A stretch of 38,125 nucleotides of DNA from Flavobacteriales bacterium (GCA_947462725.1 CANHPZ010000008.1:1-38125), one strand, 5' to 3'; shown: positions 18,825 to 28,334, counted from the stretch's first letter. Numbers and translations are program-made. The notes: generated by a model from the sequence alone, not told the origin.

Positions 18825-21800
18825 TTATCGAATGATAAACATGCTTCCTTCTTCTAGCGCCTCCTGACCATCGTGCTTCACGTATTTCATACGATAGAAA
18901 TAGAGACCATCTTCTACATAGGTGTCGCTGCCATTGAAACCGCCGGTCCAGACCGGATTCAACTCGGTTGATTCAAACACAACCTCTCCCCAGCGATTCA
19001 TCACCTGAACTTGAAGCGACAGTATGTTACGTGTAACAATTTGCCAAACGTCATTGACTCCATCATGATCCGGGGTGAAGCAATTCGGAGTGTATACCGC
19101 ACTTTCGCAATCTTCAAACACCACATCAATGGCAGCTGCCACGGATCCACACACATTGCTAACTGTAGCCCAATAACGGCCTGGCTGGTCAACTATCGTA
19201 TAGGTCATGTGATCACCTGTGCTCCACACATAAGTAGCGTTTGGCAATCCTATCAACTCAATAGTATATGGTTGTCCCATACAAGCGAACTGGGTGGTTG
19301 CCGCATCTACATAGGGCAAAGGAATAATTGTAACAGCCAACTCATCTGCCACTGAGCAACCATCGAGTGTATATGTAAATCCGTAGGCCCCCTCTGTAGT
19401 AACTGTGAGCGCATCGCTAACGAATCCGTTCGACCATTGCCCTACATAACCGGTGGTAATCACGTCAGATTCACCTTGGCAAAAAGTTACGTCAGGTCCG
19501 AGATTGATAACAGGCAATACCACACGTTGAACGAATAATGTATCAGATATGGTGCATCCATCTTGTGTAACCGCTACCGAATAATCGCCCTCACTGCCGA
19601 CGGATATATTGGATTGCGTCTGTCCGTTCGACCAAAGCACTGCATCCCAAGGACCGCCCACCGACAAATCTGTTGCGGCACCCGGGCAGAAAGTCATCGT
19701 ATCAGGCAAATTCACATTGGCATAGAATACCTCGTCAATATAAACGTAATCAGAGTAAGCGCATTGAAGCGGAGAGGTTATCGTAATTCCATAATTGCCT
19801 TGGGCATTGGCCACAATGCTCGCACCGTTGGTTAAACCAAGAATAGATCCATCCGCAGTAGACCAACTTAGCTGTGCATTGACCCCACTAATTGCTGCAA
19901 CCACAGTAATCTCACCTCCTTCACAAAAGAAAGTATCAGTTCCCGCATTCACAGCATAATCTTCCTCAACCGGCACAGCCACAGATTCCGACAACTGCAC
20001 GCCGCAATTGTCAGTCAAGGTTACCGTGTAATTCATAGAAACTGTTGGGTTAGCGACTACGGTTGTACCTGCAGTTGTATTTAAACTCGTTGCGGGAGAC
20101 CAGGTATACGTACCAGTCGAACCAGTAGCAGTAAGTGTGACATTTACACCAGGGCAAATGATTGCCACATCGTTGGCGGTAAGTGATGGGGCCGGAAACA
20201 ATGTCAATTGAATAGATGTGGTATCTGTACATCCATTATCATCAGCACCAATAACAGTATAGGTTGCCGGAGCATTAATAGTTACTTGAGGATTGGCAAT
20301 ACTTGCATTGTTCAATCCAACGGCAGGTGACCAGGTATAGGTCGAGGCACCACTAGCATTCAATGAAAAAGCTTGATTCTGACAAATGGTAGTATTTGAT
20401 CCTGCGGATACCGTTGGCAATGGTGCCTGAACAATAACAACATCGTCGCTATAGTTGCAGCCCAGCGGAGAGACTATAGTAATCTCATATTGACCGCCTT
20501 CGTTTATGACTAAATTCGGCTGGTTGCCCGCTCCTGCAACAACTCCATCGGCACTCGTCCATTGCACACTAGGACTTGCTCCATCCACTGTCGCCATGAT
20601 TTCATAAGACTGTCCCAAACAGAATAAATCATCATTGCCGGCATTCACGTCATAGCCACTTTCTACAGGCACAGCAATAGTATAATCCGCCTGATTACCG
20701 CAGTTGTCTGTCAATTGAACAGTATAGTCAGTGCTTATAAGAGGTGAAATATCGATGCTTTGCGTAGTTCCGATTTCTAATCCGGTAGGCAACTGCCAGC
20801 TCCAAACACCAGTGCCCCCTAGAGCACTCAGTGTAATCAAATCACCAGGACATATTGTCGAAACAGGATCTACGCTCACCACAGGTAAATCAGGAACCGT
20901 GAGGGTAATATCCGCGAACGACTCACATCCAAAAACGCTAGTGCCGATTAATGAGAAAGTAGTAGTTACAGCTATCACCGCAATTGGATTCGCTACTGTT
21001 GCATCAGTCAAATCACCTGCCGGTGACCAAGCATAAAAATCAGCTCCGGAAGCAATTATCTGATAGGCATCACCAGAACAAACATCGGTACTAGCTGGCA
21101 GTATTAATTCCGGCAATGGATTCACAGCAATGGATTCAACAAGCGTCAGCGGGCAAGTGGTATTGGTCACAAATGACACATCATGGCTACCCACGCCGGC
21201 CAGTGCTGGGTCAAACAGGCCTGTTGCAGCGTCTATAATTCCATCCCCGAAATAACTTCCGGCCAATGAAGATGTCGTGAGCAAGAATTCAGGCGCATCA
21301 ACACAAACATTGTCATCGAAGTTTACGGTCAAATTCGGGAGCACCCCAACCTCCAAAGAAATTGTGCTAGGCAAAATACAAGGATCCGTAAACGTGTAGT
21401 TCACATCGAAAAAACCCTCCCCTGTTGCCATTGGATCAAATTGACCTGCCACCGGATCAATGATTCCTGGACCGGACCACTCGCCACCGGGCACATCGGC
21501 AGTCAACTGCACAATGCCATTATCAGCGCAAATGGGACTCATTGGAGTAATGACTGTTGGTGTTAGCGGAATATTCACGTAGGTCTCTGTGTCACTCTGA
21601 TTACCGCCAAAGCAATCATTCTCTGAAGCCAGTTCATCACAACTGATGGTGATGTCCAACGTAAAATCAACATTCTGCCATGGCATTGGATTTCCCTGGG
21701 CGTCAACCAAACTATTGAGGGTGATATTCAAAGAAGATGTTGAGTCGGCGATATAGACGTATGGATCACTGCTCCATTCATAACCAAAGGTGCAATTGAG

Positions 21801-22835
21801 CGTGCTCGGCGAAATGGCCGGCGAAACCACAAAACTAGAAGCAGAGGCCGAGGAGCATGAATTATCCGCAATGTAAGAACTATAACCCGGCGGCGTAGTG
21901 TAGCTCACATTCTGATTAACACCACACAAGTCAGTTCCGCTAAACGTTATGGTTGCATCCGTTAATGATCCCGAATCACCGCCAATACAATCGAATATCT
22001 GTACTGTCCAGCCCCCATTCATGGCATCACAACCATAGATTCCCGACCAATTGATGGGGATTTGAGTGTTGCCATAACTTCCATACGTACCGGAGAGACC
22101 TCCCGTGGAGCTTGCACATACATTGATGTTGTTCGTAGACTCAGTTGAAAAACAAAAATTATTGATGTTGTCGCTACTGTTGCAAACGGCTCCCTGACCA
22201 ATTGCTCCGGGATTGGCCATCAACAAAATATCGGGGCTGCCACACGTGGCTGGTCCTTTCAAGTGAAAAGCCAAGTCGCTAACCCAAGTATGAGAGCCTG
22301 AAAAGCAAACACTGACTTGAGTATTTGCATCTATGACCAATTGAGACTCCGGCAAATTGCTAATTGGAGTTATTTGTCCTGGTGTAAACGTTGCCGACAA
22401 ATTAACCGGTCCAACACAATTGGAGGGAATTGGCAGTACGTCGACCGAAGGCTCCTGTATCACTTGGGAGATCCAAGCTCGATAGCAGCCAACAATAGTA
22501 TTCGAAGTATTTCGAATTGAAACAAAATAAGCACCTGGCTGCAATCCTGTAATGGTAGATGAGGCTTGGTTATTTTGAGTGGTGTAAGCCGACCAATTGC
22601 TGCTGCCTGGCACAAAACGGGACCAAACGAAATTGAACGAGGAGCCCGCTATGGCAGGAACTACAGTCAAATCACCCAACTGCCCATTCGGAAAATAGAA
22701 AATCGGATCATCGGGTTGGCCGTTAGTGTAAGTGGTTAATCCCTCACAACCTGAAGAGGTCAATTGACTATAGCCAAGGCTGCTGCAGCACAAAGCAGCA
22801 ACAAAACTCAAACTAAATATGACCCATACTCTCAT
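18825..22835 (-). CDS. T9SS type B / gliding motility-associated C-terminal domain protein with P-domain-like and Ig-like repeats
   Basis: Signal peptide MRVWVIFSLSFVAALCCSSLGYSQ; C-terminal CFTPDHDGVNDVWQIVTRNILSLQVQVMNRWGEVVFESTELNPVWTGGFNGSDTYVEDGLYFYRMKYV…GSMFIIR. Confidence 0.92.
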   Translation of the reverse strand: MRVWVIFSLSFVAALCCSSLGYSQLTSSGCEGLTTYTNGQPDDPIFYFPNGQLGDLTVVPAIAGSSFNFVWSRFVPGSSNWSAYTTQNNQASSTITGLQPGAYFVSIRNTSNTIVGCYRAWISQVIQEPSVDVLPIPSNCVGPVNLSATFTPGQITPISNLPESQLVIDANTQVSVCFSGSHTWVSDLAFHLKGPATCGSPDILLMANPGAIGQGAVCNSSDNINNFCFSTESTNNINVCASSTGGLSGTYGSYGNTQIPINWSGIYGCDAMNGGWTVQIFDCIGGDSGSLTDATITFSGTDLCGVNQNVSYTTPPGYSSYIADNSCSSASASSFVVSPAISPSTLNCTFGYEWSSDPYVYIADSTSSLNITLNSLVDAQGNPMPWQNVDFTLDITISCDELASENDCFGGNQSDTETYVNIPLTPTVITPMSPICADNGIVQLTADVPGGEWSGPGIIDPVAGQFDPMATGEGFFDVNYTFTDPCILPSTISLEVGVLPNLTVNFDDNVCVDAPEFLLTTSSLAGSYFGDGIIDAATGLFDPALAGVGSHDVSFVTNTTCPLTLVESIAVNPLPELILPASTDVCSGDAYQIIASGADFYAWSPAGDLTDATVANPIAVIAVTTTFSLIGTSVFGCESFADITLTVPDLPVVSVDPVSTICPGDLITLSALGGTGVWSWQLPTGLEIGTTQSIDISPLISTDYTVQLTDNCGNQADYTIAVPVESGYDVNAGNDDLFCLGQSYEIMATVDGASPSVQWTSADGVVAGAGNQPNLVINEGGQYEITIVSPLGCNYSDDVVIVQAPLPTVSAGSNTTICQNQAFSLNASGASTYTWSPAVGLNNASIANPQVTINAPATYTVIGADDNGCTDTTSIQLTLFPAPSLTANDVAIICPGVNVTLTATGSTGTYTWSPATSLNTTAGTTVVANPTVSMNYTVTLTDNCGVQLSESVAVPVEEDYAVNAGTDTFFCEGGEITVVAAISGVNAQLSWSTADGSILGLTNGASIVANAQGNYGITITSPLQCAYSDYVYIDEVFYANVNLPDTMTFCPGAATDLSVGGPWDAVLWSNGQTQSNISVGSEGDYSVAVTQDGCTISDTLFVQRVVLPVINLGPDVTFCQGESDVITTGYVGQWSNGFVSDALTVTTEGAYGFTYTLDGCSVADELAVTIIPLPYVDAATTQFACMGQPYTIELIGLPNATYVWSTGDHMTYTIVDQPGRYWATVSNVCGSVAAAIDVVFEDCESAVYTPNCFTPDHDGVNDVWQIVTRNILSLQVQVMNRWGEVVFESTELNPVWTGGFNGSDTYVEDGLYFYRMKYVKHDGQEALEEGSMFIIR

Positions 22836-22912
22836 AGAATCCGCGTAGATTTGGCAATCGTCCTTGTAAAGGATGTGCAAAATAATTCAACTTCTGCAAA
22901 CAACCTCTATTC

Positions 22913-24235
22913 ATGAACACCAGCCGCATCCATTACACTCTAGTAGTCGCATTTATTGCCCTAACGGTTGCTTGTAAGGGGCAACTTACACATACATTAG
23001 GTCATGTCGGTATGCGATCAGCTCGTATTTGGGTTGGATCTGACCAAGAAGAGGCTGTGGCTATTGCTGTTGGAATTGAGGGCAGCAGAGCCCCTGAGCG
23101 CATTTTCAGATCTCACACAATCCAACGAGAAGGATTTTCCTGCATAATCGACATTGATGGATTGGAGCCCGGCACAGCATACTACTACAAGCCATTTATT
23201 GATGTCGCGTCAGGATACGCTTCTACAAAAAACTACACCTTCAAAACACAAGAATTGTGGCAATTCAGAAAGGACGCGCCCGATTTCACGATGGCTTTGG
23301 GTAGTTGCACTTTTGTGAATGAGCCCGAATACGACAGACCAGGTGAGCCCTATGGCGGAGAGTTCCACATTTTCGATACTATCGTTAAGAAAAATCCGGA
23401 CCTGATGCTTTGGTTGGGCGACAATATTTACCTACGCGAGGTTGATTTTGATTCTTACGGAAGTATAGTCCATCGCTACAAGCACACCCGTTCGCAACGC
23501 GAAATTCAAAACCTTTTGAAGTTCTGTCCCAACATTGCTATTTGGGATGATCACGACTTTGGTCCAAATGATTCGAATGGATCCTTCGTTCACAAAGACT
23601 GGACGCTTTCTGCTTTCAAAGCATTTTGGCCCAATCCGTCATTTGGCATTCCCAATTCGGATGCGGAACAAGGAATCACATCTCAACTCCTTTTTTCTGA
23701 TATTGAAATTTTCCTGTTAGACAATCGCTATCACCGCACATCGAAAGACACACTTGGTTCCGACTTACCTACAATACTCGGCCATGACCAATTGCAGTGG
23801 TTGCTGCAGGCTCTCAAACAAAGTCAGGCGCCATTCAAATTGATTGCGGTTGGTGGACAATTTCTCAATTCGGCGCAGGTATTCGAGAATTTTTCTAACT
23901 ACCCACAAGAGCGACAACTGATCATCAACGAAATAGAAAAGCAAGATATTCGGGGTGTTGTTTTCTTGACCGGTGATCGCCATTGCGGTGAGCTTTCCAT
24001 GCTGAATTTATCCAATAACAACAAAATTTACGACCTTACAATTTCCCCCTTAACGAGCAGGGCCTACGACATGTCAAAAGAAACCAATGAATACAGAATT
24101 GAAGGAACAATTACAGGCGTTCGTCATTTCTCCACGTTGCAATTCACAGGCAAGAAAAAACACCGTGTACTTACCATGAATGTTTTCGACTCGTTCGGGA
24201 AATTACTCTGGACCCGTGACGTGCCCCAGTGGTAG
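22913..24235 (+). CDS. PhoD-like alkaline phosphatase / metallophosphatase
   Basis: Fn3-like N-domain (GLEPGTAYYYKPFID), MALGSCTFV, DLMLWLGDNIYLREVDF, IAIWDDHDFGPND, LTGDRHCGE. Confidence 0.88.
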   Translation: MNTSRIHYTLVVAFIALTVACKGQLTHTLGHVGMRSARIWVGSDQEEAVAIAVGIEGSRAPERIFRSHTIQREGFSCIIDIDGLEPGTAYYYKPFIDVASGYASTKNYTFKTQELWQFRKDAPDFTMALGSCTFVNEPEYDRPGEPYGGEFHIFDTIVKKNPDLMLWLGDNIYLREVDFDSYGSIVHRYKHTRSQREIQNLLKFCPNIAIWDDHDFGPNDSNGSFVHKDWTLSAFKAFWPNPSFGIPNSDAEQGITSQLLFSDIEIFLLDNRYHRTSKDTLGSDLPTILGHDQLQWLLQALKQSQAPFKLIAVGGQFLNSAQVFENFSNYPQERQLIINEIEKQDIRGVVFLTGDRHCGELSMLNLSNNNKIYDLTISPLTSRAYDMSKETNEYRIEGTITGVRHFSTLQFTGKKKHRVLTMNVFDSFGKLLWTRDVPQW

Positions 24236-24240
24236 ATGAC

Positions 24241-24537
24241 TTAACCAATACGTTCCTTCATGCGAAAGAGGAAATCTTCCTCGAAATACTCACTACCACC
24301 AAAATCAAGTAACTTATAGTTTGTCTCAATATTTATTGCGACCTCCACTCGTTGATCCTCAGTAAAAATTTTGACTTCAATTGCACGTGGTGGTGAAAGA
24401 AAGCGCCATCCTCGCTGAGCACAAATCACACTCTGCGCATCATTAACAGATGATTCTCGCAACTTCATTTCGCGAAGCACATCCTGAGCCATTTGCATCG
24501 CACGTTGTCTAGAACAATAAAACACTTTAGAAGTCAT
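24241..24537 (-). CDS. Hypothetical protein (~98 aa)
   Basis: Start taken at MTSKVFYCSRQRAMQMAQDVLREMKLRESS; compact alpha+beta-looking sequence, no recognised domain. Confidence 0.6.
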   Translation of the reverse strand: MTSKVFYCSRQRAMQMAQDVLREMKLRESSVNDAQSVICAQRGWRFLSPPRAIEVKIFTEDQRVEVAINIETNYKLLDFGGSEYFEEDFLFRMKERIG

Positions 24538-24646
24538 AGAACGGTGGTTTAAGGAAATGTAAATATGAAGCAAACCCCTCTTAAACAAAAACTAAACCTC
24601 CGTTCAATCAGCAAATTAGCAAATTACAATGACAACTTATGTCAAT

Positions 24647-25966
24647 TCATCCACCGATTTCTAAACGAATCGCATTGTACTTTGACTGCACCTCTAAAGG
24701 CGGATTAAAATAGCCATAAGCCAAGTGAGGAAACTCCTCGCGAATCAGACGCATCATGTTGCGAATACCCATACCAGGTTCTAGCTCTGTAACACCTAGT
24801 TTGCCCAAATACCAGTCGGGATCAATATTGAAATTGCGCCATTGAATCATCGATAAATCACTATATCGAATCCAATCCCGTAATGCATCAAACTCTTCCT
24901 GCTGGTCGGTCATTCCCGGAAAAGTAAAGTAGTTCACGCTAGCCCAACCGCCGTGTTTCCTCACAATTTTAGCACTCTCTCGTATGTCTTCAAAAGCGTA
25001 ATTATTGGGTAAATAATATGCTTCGTAGGTAGCCTTACGCGCGGAGTTCGTGCTCACTCGAATAGAATTTAGCCCGGCCTTCATCAGTTCCTCCACCGCC
25101 TTTGGCTTACTTCCATTGGTATTGAGATTAATAATCCCTCGTGATGTACGCTTGCGAATTTCAATAATAACATCACGCATCAGCTGCCAAACCAACAAGG
25201 GCTCGCCTTCACAGCCCTGTCCAAAACTTACTATGGGGCGTTCAGCCGTTTCCAAATGTGGAACTGTAAACTCCACGATTTCTTCAACGCTTGGAATAAA
25301 CGTGAGTCGATCCTGTGGCGAAGTCAGCTCATGCTCTTCGGGCTGAAATGAAATACAACCCAGGCAATTGCTGTTGCAAGCCGGTGAAACCGGAATCGGA
25401 CATTCCCAGCGGCCCATGAAAAAATTTCTTGCCGCCGGACAACTATAGCGAATACTGCAATTGTTTCCCAGATGCTGTATCAGCCTATTTTCGGGATGAA
25501 GCTTCAGACGCTCCTTTGTTTCTTCAATGATGAGCTCGCGATCAAAATTCTCTAAATCCTGGCGTTCATCGGTATCAATGCGGACCGCAGTAGTATAGAA
25601 TTTACCATCGAGCCAGCCTACAACTGTGTAACAATACAGCGGAAGTGTTGGCGCTCCTTCCTCTTCTGTTCCGAAAGCAGCCATATACAATTGTGTATAC
25701 GCTGGAGCATTCAAAGCCGCCACAGCCTGTACATCTTCACGCACATCAAACTCTCCTGAATCGATATTCAGACCATAAGGTCGGCGACCAGGCAATGTAA
25801 ACAAATCACTCCCGGTTGGAAGTTCAATAAAATCTTCTGGTGTCAGCGGATACACATCATAGCCACTTCGTCCCACCGCCTGGTATCGAAGGTCTTCGAA
25901 AATATTACCCTCTTCATCGGCATATACCATGAAGGGAACTTGACGTGGATGAGCAAGAGATTTCAT
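24647..25966 (-). CDS. Radical SAM protein with ~190-aa N-terminal extension
   Basis: CNSNCLGC = CX3CX2C 4Fe-4S motif, QGCEGEPLL (GGEP-like), NLNTNGS; further Cys in NNCSIRYSCPAARNFFMGRWEC just upstream. Confidence 0.88.
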   Translation of the reverse strand: MKSLAHPRQVPFMVYADEEGNIFEDLRYQAVGRSGYDVYPLTPEDFIELPTGSDLFTLPGRRPYGLNIDSGEFDVREDVQAVAALNAPAYTQLYMAAFGTEEEGAPTLPLYCYTVVGWLDGKFYTTAVRIDTDERQDLENFDRELIIEETKERLKLHPENRLIQHLGNNCSIRYSCPAARNFFMGRWECPIPVSPACNSNCLGCISFQPEEHELTSPQDRLTFIPSVEEIVEFTVPHLETAERPIVSFGQGCEGEPLLVWQLMRDVIIEIRKRTSRGIINLNTNGSKPKAVEELMKAGLNSIRVSTNSARKATYEAYYLPNNYAFEDIRESAKIVRKHGGWASVNYFTFPGMTDQQEEFDALRDWIRYSDLSMIQWRNFNIDPDWYLGKLGVTELEPGMGIRNMMRLIREEFPHLAYGYFNPPLEVQSKYNAIRLEIGG

Positions 25967-25980
25967 GCAGGACTTTGGCT

Positions 25981-26502
25981 TTATTTTATAACTCCCTTCT
26001 CGCGCATTATAGCTGTAATCTTTTCAACCATAACCAATGTCGCCGGACAGCGTGTCATGTTAGGAATGAATACCTCCTCCACCTGATCCGCGAAATCCTT
26101 GCGATGAAAATGTGGAAACTCAGCGCAATCAGAAGGACGTATTTCGTATATAGTACACAAGCCCTTCTTTTTGTCAAAATGCTGACAAGGAGTGCTATCG
26201 TTCATGATGTCGCCGGTCTTTTCCTCTGTGTACAGGTACTTCTCGTAGTATTCGGCCGGGGTCATCCCGAAGTGGGCTGCGACACGTTTGATTTCAGTTT
26301 TCTTCCATGTTGGCGTCATCTCCATGCAGCAATGACCGCATGCCACACAGCTCACTTCCTGCCAAGTTTGTTCTGTAGCCGATTTTACATCCGAAAGAAA
26401 ACCCCTTGGTTTATTCTTCACTACCTTACGTAGGTCGGCTGAAAGTGATTTTTTTTTCGCTCTGGCGCGACGCGTATAGAACGCTACATCAATTTTTTTC
26501 AT
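25981..26502 (-). CDS. YkgJ family cysteine cluster protein
   Basis: CVACGHCCMEMTPTWKKTEI…CQHFDKKKGLCTIYEIRPSDCAEFP, the zinc/iron-chelating Cys-cluster pattern. Confidence 0.88.
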   Translation of the reverse strand: MKKIDVAFYTRRARAKKKSLSADLRKVVKNKPRGFLSDVKSATEQTWQEVSCVACGHCCMEMTPTWKKTEIKRVAAHFGMTPAEYYEKYLYTEEKTGDIMNDSTPCQHFDKKKGLCTIYEIRPSDCAEFPHFHRKDFADQVEEVFIPNMTRCPATLVMVEKITAIMREKGVIK

Positions 26503-26611
26503 CGGATAGTATAAAACGAATGCCGAATGTACACGCTTAACCTCAGTTCATTCGACGCAGAAAAACCGAATTATCGCCCTTTACTTGTTAATCAGAATTT
26601 AGGGCATAAAA

Positions 26612-26713
26612 AAAAGGCAAGCCCCTTTTATCGCACCGCTACAACCGTCTGCCTTTGCTGCCTTCCGGCCCTGGAGGATTTGACAGGAGCTGGTCGTAAA
26701 AGACTTGCCCTTT
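26612..26713 (-). ncRNA. ffs: Bacterial small signal recognition particle RNA (4.5S-like)
   Basis: Minus strand reads gggcaagtcttttacgaccagctcctgtcaaatcctccagggccggaaggcagcaaaggcagacggttgtagcggtgcgataaaaggggcttgccttttttt. It has the conserved CAGG-CCGGAAGG-AGCA apical core, terminal pairing GGCAAG/CUUGCC and a 3' T tract. Confidence 0.92.
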
Positions 26714-26718
26714 GCCGG

Positions 26719-26747
26719 CAAAAATACATTGCTTTCAACAATACCAA
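26719..26747 (-). promoter_or_regulatory. Bacteroidota sigma-ABfr-type promoter for the SRP RNA
   Basis: Minus strand TTG-(18 nt)-TATTTTTG directly upstream of the RNA 5' end, matching the -33 TTG / -7 TAnnTTTG architecture. Confidence 0.7.
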
Positions 26748-26793
26748 GTAGGTTTTTTATAGAGAATGTCGAAAATTCCCTTTCGTGTTAGTT

Positions 26794-26801
26794 TACTTTT
26801 G
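26794..26801 (+). promoter_or_regulatory. Candidate -7 element TACTTTTG upstream of the DUF4199 gene
   Basis: TAnnTTTG match 22 nt before the ATG at 26824. No clear -33 TTG. Confidence 0.45.
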
Positions 26802-26823
26802 GCAAAAAGGTCAATTTACACCT

Positions 26824-27357
26824 ATGATTAACAAGCTTATTTCTAACGGGGTCATAACCGGCATAGCCATCACAATATACATGGCGCTCCTTTATGCCGC
26901 CGGACTCGAATACCTTTCCAACTGGTGGCTCACAGTATTGATGTACCCTATAGCCATAGGGCTTCTGTGCTACTTTACCATTCAAATGCGCAACCTCTAT
27001 GCTGCGGTGCCTTTTGACTTCAAGAAAACTTTTATTGTTTTCTTATCGATGGCCATGATTGCCACGCTAGTCTCCACCATTTGGAACATCTTTTTGTTTA
27101 ATGTCATTGATAAATCCTTGGCTAAAGAGCTTTCAGATTTAATCCTTGAGCAGACGCGAGAAATGATGGAAAAGTGGGGGGCTCCGGATGAAACCATCGT
27201 GAAAACCATGAAGGAAATGAAGGATCTGCCTACGCAATTCAAGCCACTCTATCAATTGAAAAGCTGGCTAAGTGGCGGTATTTTTTTAGTTATTGTTAGC
27301 GCAATTTGCGCTGCTTTTCTTAAAAGAAAGAATGAGTCTCCCTTCAAAGCAGCATGA
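26824..27357 (+). CDS. DUF4199 domain-containing membrane protein
   Basis: Start at MINKLISNGVITGIAITIYMALLY. TM topology and the long soluble loop before the last TM match DUF4199. Confidence 0.85.
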   Translation: MINKLISNGVITGIAITIYMALLYAAGLEYLSNWWLTVLMYPIAIGLLCYFTIQMRNLYAAVPFDFKKTFIVFLSMAMIATLVSTIWNIFLFNVIDKSLAKELSDLILEQTREMMEKWGAPDETIVKTMKEMKDLPTQFKPLYQLKSWLSGGIFLVIVSAICAAFLKRKNESPFKAA

Positions 27358-28313
27358 AAGACCTATCCCTCGTAATACCTCTGCTCAATGAAGCAGAATC
27401 GTTGCCCGAATTGCATGCCTGGATAAAACGGGTTTGCGACAATCATCGGTTGAGCTACGAGATTCTCTTTATTGATGATGGATCTAAGGATCAATCCTGG
27501 GAAGTGATTTCCACATTGCGAGCGCAAAATCCTGAAGTATTGGGAATACGTTTTCAGCGTAATTACGGCAAGAGCGCAGCATTGCACATCGGATTTGAAG
27601 CAGCACAGGGCAAGGTAGTGATCACGATGGATGCCGACTTGCAAGACTCCCCTGATGAGATTCCGGAACTCTATCGCATGATTACGGAAGAGGGATTTGA
27701 CCTCGTGAGCGGATGGAAAAAGAAAAGATATGATCCAATTACGAAAACAATACCGACCAAATTATACAACTGGGCCACACGCAGAATGAGCGGTATATAT
27801 CTGCATGATTTCAATTGTGGATTAAAGGCCTACTCCAACGAGGTCATCAAGAGCATTGAAATATTTGGTGAAATGCACCGGTACATTCCTGTGATTGCTC
27901 ACCGCGAAGGCTTCAAAAAAATCGGCGAAAAGATTGTCGAACATCGCTCAAGAAAGTATGGCACTACCAAATTCGGACTGGAGCGTTTTATCAATGGCCC
28001 ACTCGATTTGCTCACCATTATTTTTATTTCTAAATTCGGAAAGAGACCAATGCACATATTTGGCACGGTAGGCGCGAGCATGTTCTTCATAGGATTGGGG
28101 CTCACGGCTTATCTGATCATCATGAAGTTTATGCATCTGAATGTTTGGAATACTAAAGCGCCATTGGTCGCAGATCAAGCTGTTTTCTATATTTCACTTA
28201 CCGCCATGATTATTGGCACACAACTATTCCTAGCCGGTTTTGTTGGCGAGCTTATCACACGCAACTCAGCCACTCGAAATCAATACAAGATTCGCGAGAG
28301 ACTTCTGAACTAA
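27354..28313 (+). CDS. Glycosyltransferase family 2 (dolichyl-phosphate mannosyltransferase-like, two C-terminal TM helices)
   Basis: SLVIPLLNEAESLPELHAWI, LFIDDGSKDQSWEVI, MDADLQDSPDEIPEL. ATGA overlap with the DUF4199 gene. Confidence 0.93.
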   Translation: MKDLSLVIPLLNEAESLPELHAWIKRVCDNHRLSYEILFIDDGSKDQSWEVISTLRAQNPEVLGIRFQRNYGKSAALHIGFEAAQGKVVITMDADLQDSPDEIPELYRMITEEGFDLVSGWKKKRYDPITKTIPTKLYNWATRRMSGIYLHDFNCGLKAYSNEVIKSIEIFGEMHRYIPVIAHREGFKKIGEKIVEHRSRKYGTTKFGLERFINGPLDLLTIIFISKFGKRPMHIFGTVGASMFFIGLGLTAYLIIMKFMHLNVWNTKAPLVADQAVFYISLTAMIIGTQLFLAGFVGELITRNSATRNQYKIRERLLN

Positions 28314-28334
28314 CACATCAGTATTGGGTAAAAA

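Noticed and set aside
25945-26433. 162-aa plus-strand ORF
   Set aside because: Antisense to the YkgJ-family gene; no domain.
26527-26751. 74-aa plus-strand ORF
   Set aside because: Overlaps the SRP RNA antisense; spurious.
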